Origin: Pyrinomonadaceae bacterium
Lineage (GTDB): Bacteria > Acidobacteriota > Blastocatellia > Pyrinomonadales > Pyrinomonadaceae
Assembly: GCA_025054715.1 (NCBI GenBank)
Contig: JANWYH010000008.1
Span: forward strand, 62,001 to 126,000
Reading direction: 5' to 3'
DNA: 64,000 nucleotides
This document shows, one piece after another, positions 57,776 through 64,000 of the stretch. The translations under genes and the position numbers were made by a program. Numbering within the stretch: the first letter of the stretch is position 1; every line of letters starts with the position of its first letter. The notes below the pieces were generated by a model. That model was not told the DNA's origin. It saw nothing but the letters and a program-made list of their open reading frames with translations, and made no database searches.

Positions 57776-58135
57776 CTAAGACACTCTAGCTTCAACAGCT
57801 CCTCTTTCTAGAAAAGTTACTTTAACTTTCTGTGCGTCTAACTTTTTTCTTAGATTCTCTTCCCAGTTCCATTCTGCTCTCCTGTTGCAACAATAAAGGT
57901 TAAAGGTGGTTATTCCGAATTCCGGGTAAGTGTGACAAGCGATGTGAGACTCACTCAAAAGTGCAAATCCCGTAATGCCTTTTTCAATAGGAAATTGATA
58001 CCATCTTTCTTCTATTACGTTAAGACCCAAGTCTTCAATAAGAGTAGCGAAAATCTCTTTAAGCAATGCCATATCTCTTAACTTATCAGCATCGCAATCA
58101 AAAGCGTCTATTATCCATTCGAAACCTACTCTCAT
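57776..58135 (-). CDS. S-adenosylmethionine decarboxylase proenzyme (SpeD/SpeH)
   Basis: 119 aa from the ATG at 58135 (MRVGFEWIIDAFDCD), the family start. Pyruvoyl enzyme: self-cleavage expected at Glu62-Ser63 in SESHIACHTYPE, with His68 and Cys83 matching the processing and proton-donor residues of the Thermotoga enzyme. Makes decarboxylated AdoMet, the aminopropyl donor for the synthase three genes on. First gene of the cassette. Confidence 0.94.
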   Translation of the reverse strand: MRVGFEWIIDAFDCDADKLRDMALLKEIFATLIEDLGLNVIEERWYQFPIEKGITGFALLSESHIACHTYPEFGITTFNLYCCNRRAEWNWEENLRKKLDAQKVKVTFLERGAVEARVS

Positions 58136-58143
58136 TATTTCAA

Positions 58144-58277
58144 AATTTAACCTTAGGTTTAATATAAGACAAAAAGAAAAATTTTTCATAGGTTTTTTTA
58201 AAAATCGTTGCGGAGACTTGAATGCTGACTAAATCCAAGAGTTAACAAATCCTGTTTGTTATTTTCGTTATTCAAGT
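58144..58277. promoter_or_regulatory. Divergent control region with nested inverted repeats (speD cassette / TonB receptor)
   Basis: AACCT-T-AGGTT palindrome at 58149-58159, between a TATATT (58161-58166, minus strand) and the speD ATG. Further out, ACTTGAAT (58216-58223) and ATTCAAGT (58270-58277) enclose AACAAA-TCCTG-TTTGTT (58244-58260). These could be operators or a cruciform-like site. The region 58190-58374 holds no gene. Confidence 0.4.
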
Positions 58278-58374
58278 GACAAGAATGTTTCAAAATAGCT
58301 TTCAAGAATTTGTCTTTTAGGCTTTTCTCATGCAACAATTTCATGGAAACTCTTAGGATTAGAGGCGTATTGTT

Positions 58375-61300
58375 ATGAGGAAGATACTTTTTTTGCTTGT
58401 TTTTGTTAATTTTTGTCTTGCGCAGAGTTTGGATTTGGTAACGATTCGAGGAAAGGTTACGGATTCAAATGGTGCTGTAATTCCCGGTGCTACCGTGAAA
58501 GTAATTTCTGTGGATACGGATTCAGAAAGAGTAGTTGCTACAAACGCAGAAGGTGCTTATAGAATTATTGATCTTCCACCGGGGATTTATTCAGTAAAAG
58601 TTGAAGCAAGAGGATTTGCAGCGCAAACGAAGACGAATGTTTACACCATTGCGGGGCAAAATGTTCAGATTGATTTTGTGCTTGATCCTGCCGCAGTAAC
58701 AGCTGAGCAGATCATAACTATTGGGGAAGAAGAAACTCTTGGAGTTGATACTACTAGAACAGTTGTTGGCGGAACTTTAGTCGAGCGTGAGATTGAAGAA
58801 TTGCCAAACAACACCCGAAATCCTTTGGATTTGATTCTAATTTTAGGCGGTGTTACAGAAGAGCCTCTTTCAACTCGAGATCTAGCTAGTGATAGAGGGT
58901 TACGCGGAATAACGCCTCCAGGAACTACGCCGGAAGAGGCCGGCATTTTTGCTCTTTCAGGCGGTGCAGCTTACTCGAACAACATAACGATAGATGGACT
59001 TGATAATAATGACGACCGCGCTGCAAGTTTTAGATTTCAGCCTTCGATTGAATCAGTTGCTGAGGTGCAGGTGATTACTAATCAGTTTTCGGCTGAATAT
59101 GGACGAGCATCAGGTGGTCGCGTAAACATCAGAACTCGTGCCGGAGGTAACCGTTATCGCGGGCGTATTTTCTATTTTTTTAGAGATGACAACCTGAATG
59201 CAAATACATGGAACAATAATCGTCGTGGCATCGCAAGACCAAAATTTACCGATAATAATCCGGGCTTTACTTTCGGTGGACCTATTGTTAAAAGAAAATT
59301 GTTTTTCTTTACCTCTTATGAATACCAAAATATTCTCGAAGACACGATAATTGATGCTTGGGTTCCAGTTAATAATCAAAACACAAGATTTAATCTGCCA
59401 GCTCCGACGAATCCTGAACGGGCGGTAACTGTTACATCTAGCGGGCAAAGCGTTCAGGTCGCACCTTACATCGCACCTTTCGATACGCCTTTGAAGAGAC
59501 ATATCTTTTTAGGTAGAGTGGATTGGAATCTCAACGATCTTCATAACTTTACCTTTAATTACCAACTAGGAAGGTTAAACGACTTAAGGCAATTCAGCGG
59601 GACAAACCGCATAGCAAGCTCGTTGATAGGTAGGATTAGAAATACTAATGCCTTTAATTTTACTCATAACTATATAGCCTCTTCTTATTTGGTTAATCAA
59701 TTCCGTTTCCAGTTTTCAACTCTAAGACCTCGTTCGGCTCAGACAGCAGGGGAGCTAGCGCCTGCTGTTCTGGTTACCTTCACGCCGCCGGGAGAATCTT
59801 CTCAGACGCAAGTTTTTGGCTCGACCTCAGGCTCAAGCGATCGCAAGGAAGACCGTTGGCAATTTCAGGAAATACTTAGCTACTCAAGAGGTTCTCATGT
59901 TTTGAGAATCGGTGCTGATGTTCAAAGGGTTAAGACGCTTTTTATAGATCGATTTGATGCAACCGGGACATATTCTTTCAGTAACTTCGTTTTCTTTAAT
60001 ATCAATTCTGTCTCACGCTACCAACATAATTTCAACACCGATTCTGACATAAGAAACACATACTACGGACTTTTTATTCAAGATGACTGGCGATTGCGAT
60101 CTAATTTGACTCTTGGCTTTGGTTTAAGGTACGAGCGCGAAACTGTCATAGATGATAAAAATAATTTCGGACCTCGCTTTGCTATAGCTTGGAATCCTTT
60201 TCCAGAAGGTGCAAAGACCGTAATAAGATTTGGAGCAGGCATCTTCTATAATAGAGTTCTCTTGCGCACGATTGACGATTTTACTTCTGGCAAGAATAGA
60301 CTCAGACTAGATACTAACAGTTTGAACGTCCCTTCTGGTGTTACGGTTGACCTGAATGTTGTTAGGGCTTTCTTGAGTTCACAATTCCCGAATCCTTTAA
60401 CGCTTGATACTGTTATGCCCGTTAATTCTACTCAGAGCTTTCCTGTAAGACAGCTTGCAAGATCGGTCAATGTTTTCCGTAGTCTTTCGCCTGACCTGAA
60501 AATTCCAGAAAGCTATCAATTCAATTTAGGATTCGAGCGGGAAATCTTTAAGGGATTTGTTTTTGAAGCGAATCTAACCTATAATAAAACAGCCTTTTTA
60601 TGGCGGGAATTCAATCCTAATGCTCCTGTTTTACCTGCTAATACACCAGACCGAGATGGCGATGGAAGAATCACCTTCACTGATTATTTGCTGGGCGTAA
60701 CTACAGGAAATTCTATATTCCAGCTAGGTTCGCCGAATGATTCTGTTGGGCTTCAAGCCGTTGGTGGCGGAAGTTGCACAAGTGGCACACAAACTTGCAT
60801 AGTAAACTTGCGAACAACAAATAGTAATGCAAATTGCTCGACTACTTCGGTAACAAACAATCCAATCTGTCGCGCCTTTGCCGCGATAAATCCTCTTCGT
60901 CCGTTCTTTTCTACTTTGGGACCTGTTCAGCTTGAACAGATAATACCAGTTGGCAATAGCCGTTATATCGGCGCTATTTTTGAACTTCGGAGTCGCTATC
61001 GAAGTTTTGCCTATGGTTTTAAGGGTTCTCTGAGACTTGTTTACACACTTTCGAATCTAAAAGATGATGGAATAGTTAATACTTCAGATGCTCTTATTCC
61101 GGGCGACTTCAAAGGTGAATGGGCAAGAAGTCTCCTAGACCGCCGGCATAGAATCTCAATTACAGGAACTTTTGATTTGCCATATTGGCTTGGTAAGCTC
61201 CGTCTATCGCCAATATTTCGATTTGGTTCGAGTGCTCCTTTTAATATTTCTGCTGGTGGGATTGACCGAAATCTGGATGACTTGAATAACGACAGACCTA

Positions 61301-61686
61301 ACTTCTCGGGTGATCCGAAGGACATAAAATGGCGTAAATTTGGAAGCGCATTTCCTGCAGATTTGGCATCAAGGTTTTCACTAGCACCAATAGGCAGTCC
61401 CGGAAATTTACCAAGAAATGCTGGAAGTGGCCCTAGACTTTACATTTTTGATTTGAATATAAGCCGTCAGTTCAGATTTGGAGAAAGGATACGTTTTAGA
61501 CCGACCATTGAGCTTGATAACATTTTCAACATGACGGTTTATAGTTTTGGTGCCAATTTTATAAATTTTGATCTCCTGAATAGCACTGACCCAGCAACTA
61601 TAGCACGTGCTCGTGAAAGTTTCTTAGCACCTACGCGAACCTACCGTCCGAGGCAAATTAGGCTCGGATTTAGATTAGATTTTTAA
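58375..61686 (+). CDS. TonB-dependent receptor with carboxypeptidase-regulatory domain (Oar-like)
   Basis: 1103 aa. Signal peptide 1-~17 (LFLLVFVNFCLA|QS). Residues about 22-105 are a CarboxypepD-reg-like beta-sandwich (VRGKVTDSNGAVIPGATVKV-type opening). A plug domain follows (about 130-250, with NNITIDGLDNNDDRAASFRFQP) and then a long beta-barrel ending RLGFRLDF with the C-terminal Phe. This architecture is expanded in Acidobacteriota and takes up large substrates or peptides. GAGG ribosome binding site. No TonB box could be placed with confidence. Confidence 0.92.
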   Translation: MRKILFLLVFVNFCLAQSLDLVTIRGKVTDSNGAVIPGATVKVISVDTDSERVVATNAEGAYRIIDLPPGIYSVKVEARGFAAQTKTNVYTIAGQNVQIDFVLDPAAVTAEQIITIGEEETLGVDTTRTVVGGTLVEREIEELPNNTRNPLDLILILGGVTEEPLSTRDLASDRGLRGITPPGTTPEEAGIFALSGGAAYSNNITIDGLDNNDDRAASFRFQPSIESVAEVQVITNQFSAEYGRASGGRVNIRTRAGGNRYRGRIFYFFRDDNLNANTWNNNRRGIARPKFTDNNPGFTFGGPIVKRKLFFFTSYEYQNILEDTIIDAWVPVNNQNTRFNLPAPTNPERAVTVTSSGQSVQVAPYIAPFDTPLKRHIFLGRVDWNLNDLHNFTFNYQLGRLNDLRQFSGTNRIASSLIGRIRNTNAFNFTHNYIASSYLVNQFRFQFSTLRPRSAQTAGELAPAVLVTFTPPGESSQTQVFGSTSGSSDRKEDRWQFQEILSYSRGSHVLRIGADVQRVKTLFIDRFDATGTYSFSNFVFFNINSVSRYQHNFNTDSDIRNTYYGLFIQDDWRLRSNLTLGFGLRYERETVIDDKNNFGPRFAIAWNPFPEGAKTVIRFGAGIFYNRVLLRTIDDFTSGKNRLRLDTNSLNVPSGVTVDLNVVRAFLSSQFPNPLTLDTVMPVNSTQSFPVRQLARSVNVFRSLSPDLKIPESYQFNLGFEREIFKGFVFEANLTYNKTAFLWREFNPNAPVLPANTPDRDGDGRITFTDYLLGVTTGNSIFQLGSPNDSVGLQAVGGGSCTSGTQTCIVNLRTTNSNANCSTTSVTNNPICRAFAAINPLRPFFSTLGPVQLEQIIPVGNSRYIGAIFELRSRYRSFAYGFKGSLRLVYTLSNLKDDGIVNTSDALIPGDFKGEWARSLLDRRHRISITGTFDLPYWLGKLRLSPIFRFGSSAPFNISAGGIDRNLDDLNNDRPNFSGDPKDIKWRKFGSAFPADLASRFSLAPIGSPGNLPRNAGSGPRLYIFDLNISRQFRFGERIRFRPTIELDNIFNMTVYSFGANFINFDLLNSTDPATIARARESFLAPTRTYRPRQIRLGFRLDF

Positions 61687-61780
61687 GGAACTTTTGCTTT
61701 TCGGCGCAAGTGATGCTCTGGCTATCTCGGTTGTCTTCTTTTCCTGTGAATTTCTTTAGTAATGACTATTTCGCTTTGAC

Positions 61781-61810
61781 TTGACATAGTCTCATTTTTT
61801 TAGTTATCCT
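61781..61810 (+). promoter_or_regulatory. rplM-rpsI promoter
   Basis: TTGACA at 61781-61786, an 18-nt spacer and TATCCT at 61805-61810, about 50 nt before the rplM ATG. The 173-nt gap after the TonB gene holds nothing else recognisable. Confidence 0.65.
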
Positions 61811-61859
61811 GTTAGTTCGCTCTTTAGCGAAAAAGATTCTTTTTGCGAAAAGGGTTTTT

Positions 61860-62294
61860 ATGGAAACGTATTTTCCTAGCGGCAAGGGATTGGCTGAGAA
61901 AAGAAAATGGTACTTGGTTGATGCTAAAGGGAAAACTGTAGGTAGATTAGCTTCTGAAATTGCTAAAATCCTTATGGGCAAGCATAAACCTGATTGGACT
62001 CCTTTTCTCGATATGGGAGACCATGTCATAGTGATAAATGCCCGACATGCTGTATTTACTGGAACAAAAGCCACAAAAAAAGTCTATAGGCATCACACTC
62101 TTTATCCAGGTGGATTAAAGGAGATTCCCGTTGAGAGAATGTTTAAGGAGCATCCCGAAAGAGTTATCGAGTATGCAGTTAAAGGAATGCTTCCCAAGAC
62201 GAAATTAGGGCGTAAAATTGGTAAAAAGCTCAAAGTTTACGCTGATGCTGAGCACAAGCATCATGCTCAAAAACCAGAAGTTTTAGAGTTGTAA
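61860..62294 (+). CDS. 50S ribosomal protein L13
   Basis: 144 aa, complete. [43 protein letters not shown] and [15 protein letters not shown] are family marks. Followed 1 nt later by rpsI, the universal L13-S9 pair. Confidence 0.98.
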   Translation: METYFPSGKGLAEKRKWYLVDAKGKTVGRLASEIAKILMGKHKPDWTPFLDMGDHVIVINARHAVFTGTKATKKVYRHHTLYPGGLKEIPVERMFKEHPERVIEYAVKGMLPKTKLGRKIGKKLKVYADAEHKHHAQKPEVLEL

Positions 62295-62295
62295 T

Positions 62296-62688
62296 ATGGC
62301 GAGTATTCAGTACTACGGAACTGGTAGGAGAAAAACATCAACAGCAAGAGTTTTCTTGCGTCCTGGTAATGGAGACATACAGGTTAATCATCGCAAATTT
62401 GAAGAGTATTTTCCGAATGAAACTTTGCGGATGATAATTCGCCAGCCGCTTCAGCTTACAAATACGGCGGATAAGTTTAACGTTTATGTAAATGTAAGAG
62501 GCGGTGGAATTTCAGGACAGGCTGGTGCTATCCGTCACGGAATAGCGAAGGCACTACTAGAGTATAATGCTGAATTTAGAGCAGTTCTAAAGCAGGCAGG
62601 ATTGATAACGCGCGATCCGAGACGCAAAGAGCGCAAAAAATACGGTCAGAAAGGCGCTAGAAAGCGTTTCCAATTTTCAAAGAGATAG
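62296..62688 (+). CDS. 30S ribosomal protein S9
   Basis: 130 aa, complete. [19 protein letters not shown] near the start and the [18 protein letters not shown] tail, whose terminal Lys-Arg reaches P-site tRNA. Confidence 0.98.
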   Translation: MASIQYYGTGRRKTSTARVFLRPGNGDIQVNHRKFEEYFPNETLRMIIRQPLQLTNTADKFNVYVNVRGGGISGQAGAIRHGIAKALLEYNAEFRAVLKQAGLITRDPRRKERKKYGQKGARKRFQFSKR

Positions 62689-62700
62689 TTTCAAACCATT

Positions 62701-62776
62701 ACCGCAAAAGCTTTGGTTGCTCTTTTTTAAGAGTTATCTTTTGCGGTGAGTAAATAAACCAAAGAAAGGAGAAGAA
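62701..62776 (+). promoter_or_regulatory. rpsB leader with overlapping inverted repeats
   Basis: ACCGCAAAAG (62701-62710) pairs perfectly with CTTTTGCGGT (62738-62747), enclosing a small hairpin CTCTT-TTTT-AAGAG. CTTTGGTT (62711-62718) pairs perfectly with AACCAAAG (62757-62764), which abuts the ribosome binding site AAAGGAG (62765-62771). The two stems cross, so they form either a pseudoknot or two alternatives. No U tract follows, so it is not a plain terminator. An autoregulatory S2 leader is the most natural reading. Confidence 0.5.
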
Positions 62777-63622
62777 ATGATCACAGTAACGATGAAAGAG
62801 CTCCTCGAAGCGGGGGTTCACTTCGGGCATCAGGTTCGTCGTTGGCATCCGAAGATGAAGGAATATATCTTCGGGGCGAGAAACGGTATCCACATAATTG
62901 ACCTACAGAAAACCCAGAAACTTTTTCGCGATGCTTTAACTTTTGTTCAAGAAGTTTTTATTAAAAACCCAAATGCGACAGTTCTTTTTGTGGGAACAAA
63001 GCGTCAAGCACAAGATGCAATAAGAGAAGAAGCTGAGCGTTGCGGCATGTTTTATGTTAATAATCGTTGGCTCGGCGGGCTTTTGACAAATTTTCAAACC
63101 GTTCAAAAATCGATCAATAGGCTCAAAGAGCTAGAGGAGATGCGTCAAGACGGACGTTACGAAAAACTGACCAAAAAGGAGAGACTCCGTCTTGATAGAC
63201 AGCTTGAAAAACTGGAAAAAAACCTCAAAGGCATAAAAGAAATGAAGAAACTTCCTGATATAGTCTTCATAATAGACGTAAAAAAGGAAGAAATAGCTGT
63301 CAGGGAAGCAAACCGTATGGGCATTCCGATAGTTGCCGTCGTTGATACAAATTGTTCGCCTGAAGGAATTGATTACGTAATACCCGGTAACGACGATGCC
63401 CTTCGTGCGGTAAGATTATTTGCTTCACGAATAGCCGACGCAGTTATAGAAGGTCGTCAGGTTGGAACTGAAGGTGGGGGTGCTCTGCCTGAGCAGCCCG
63501 CGGAAGTAGAAGCAGAAAGTGAGACATCTTGGGTTAACTTATTAACCGAACAAGAGACGGTAGTAAAGGAAGAAGAGTCTGAGAAAGCTGAGGATGCAGA
63601 AGCTAACGAAGTGACAGCTTGA
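62777..63622 (+). CDS. 30S ribosomal protein S2
   Basis: 281 aa, longer than the ~240 of E. coli because of an acidic tail. [48 protein letters not shown] and [20 protein letters not shown] are intact. The last ~55 residues are rich in Glu, Ala and Val. Followed by tsf in the usual order. Confidence 0.97.
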   Translation: MITVTMKELLEAGVHFGHQVRRWHPKMKEYIFGARNGIHIIDLQKTQKLFRDALTFVQEVFIKNPNATVLFVGTKRQAQDAIREEAERCGMFYVNNRWLGGLLTNFQTVQKSINRLKELEEMRQDGRYEKLTKKERLRLDRQLEKLEKNLKGIKEMKKLPDIVFIIDVKKEEIAVREANRMGIPIVAVVDTNCSPEGIDYVIPGNDDALRAVRLFASRIADAVIEGRQVGTEGGGALPEQPAEVEAESETSWVNLLTEQETVVKEEESEKAEDAEANEVTA

Positions 63623-63643
63623 GATTTTTTGGAGAGAAGGATT

Positions 63644-64000
63644 ATGACAGAGATAAAAGCAAGTTTAGTTAAGGCTTTGCGCGAGAAGACCGGTGCAGGT
63701 ATGATGGAGTGCAAAGCAGCTCTTGTTGAAGCAGGTGGAGACGAGACAAAAGCTATTGAGATTCTTCGTAAAAAGGGCATAGCGACTGCGAGCAAAAAGG
63801 AAGGTAGAGTTACTGCAGAAGGCGCCGTTGGTGCTTATATTCACATGGGTGGCAAGGTTGGAGTTCTTGTAGAGATAAATTGCGAATCTGATTTTGTGGC
63901 ACGCAGCGAGGAATTTCAGCAGCTTGTCAAAGATGTAGCTATGCATATAGCCGCATCGGCTCCTAAGTATGTTCGCAGAGAAGAAGTTCCTGAAGAAGTG
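63644..64000 (+). CDS. Elongation factor Ts (5' part; runs off the window)
   Basis: The first 119 codons are present, from an ATG with GGAGAGAAGG upstream. Begins [20 protein letters not shown], with [22 protein letters not shown] and the [12 protein letters not shown] motif, so it is the nucleotide-exchange factor for EF-Tu. The 3' end is cut by the window edge. Confidence 0.96.
   Translation, partial: MTEIKASLVKALREKTGAGMMECKAALVEAGGDETKAIEILRKKGIATASKKEGRVTAEGAVGAYIHMGGKVGVLVEINCESDFVARSEEFQQLVKDVAMHIAASAPKYVRREEVPEEV

Noticed and set aside
62701-62747. Simple terminator after rpsI
   Set aside because: The 10-bp stem is followed by GAGTAAATAA, not a U run, and a second stem crosses it.

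Overview
The window looks like a piece of a Gram-negative chromosome from the phylum Acidobacteriota, probably class Blastocatellia. The clues are an Oar-like TonB-dependent receptor with an N-terminal carboxypeptidase-regulatory domain (58.4-61.7 kb), a very large LptC/OstA-type LPS export protein, a secreted metalloprotease ending in FG-GAP/VCBS repeats of the DxDGDxxADxxVFR type, a PEGA domain, and a CBM9/DUF5916 outer-membrane protein. Base composition is about 40% GC by eye, and proteins are rich in Lys/Glu/Ile/Arg. The taxonomic call is inference; no 16S gene is present. Gene density is very high, several convergent pairs overlap at their stop codons, and there are no IS elements, prophage genes or CRISPR arrays.

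Layout. 0.3-3 kb: aldehyde dehydrogenase, moaA, tRNA-Ala(GGC). 3-6.7 kb (minus): yebC-ruvC-DUF5916 operon. 7-9.3 kb: groES, then a 348-nt structured non-coding stretch, then groEL with a strong terminator. 9.4-17.5 kb: orphan STAND-like ATPase, subtilase with a small partner gene, rsmI, DUF2085, a possible N-methylhydantoin/N-carbamoylsarcosine pair (hydantoinase B plus amidase), DUF1838. 17.6-23.3 kb (minus): SPFH-PEGA protein, then b'-b-delta-alpha-gamma ATP synthase genes followed by a VanZ-like gene. 23.4-31 kb: rtcB, tyrS, metalloprotease, NUDIX, pyrE, recR, ybaB, PfkB kinase. 31.2-37.5 kb (plus): hutU, LptC/OstA fusion, lptB, rsmB. 39.1-43.9 kb: short-chain reductase, then trpE-ankyrin lipoprotein-trpG-trpD. 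44.4-47.6 kb: lepB, carA, glycosyltransferase, crcB, DUF190. 47.6-50.3 kb (minus): asparaginase, recN. 50.4-58.1 kb (minus): a tightly packed cassette of AdoMet decarboxylase, DUF4178 zinc-ribbon membrane protein, a 47-48 aa membrane peptide, DUF350, membrane-fused spermidine synthase, Tat-lipoprotein flavin oxidase, His-rich multi-pass protein and lipoprotein. 58.4-61.7 kb: TonB receptor. 61.8-64 kb: rplM-rpsI and rpsB-tsf (tsf runs off the window).

Most noteworthy. (1) The polyamine-type cassette at 50.7-58.1 kb looks like an envelope-located system that makes and oxidises a polyamine or related AdoMet-derived product; it includes a small membrane protein usually missed by gene finders. (2) A structured element lies between groES and groEL, ending in a 10-bp hairpin just before the groEL ribosome binding site. 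(3) At least seven genes at the start of a transcription unit lack a Shine-Dalgarno and have a TANNNT hexamer exactly 8-9 nt before the ATG, which suggests widespread leaderless transcription. (4) The rpsB leader can form a pseudoknot-like structure next to its ribosome binding site.
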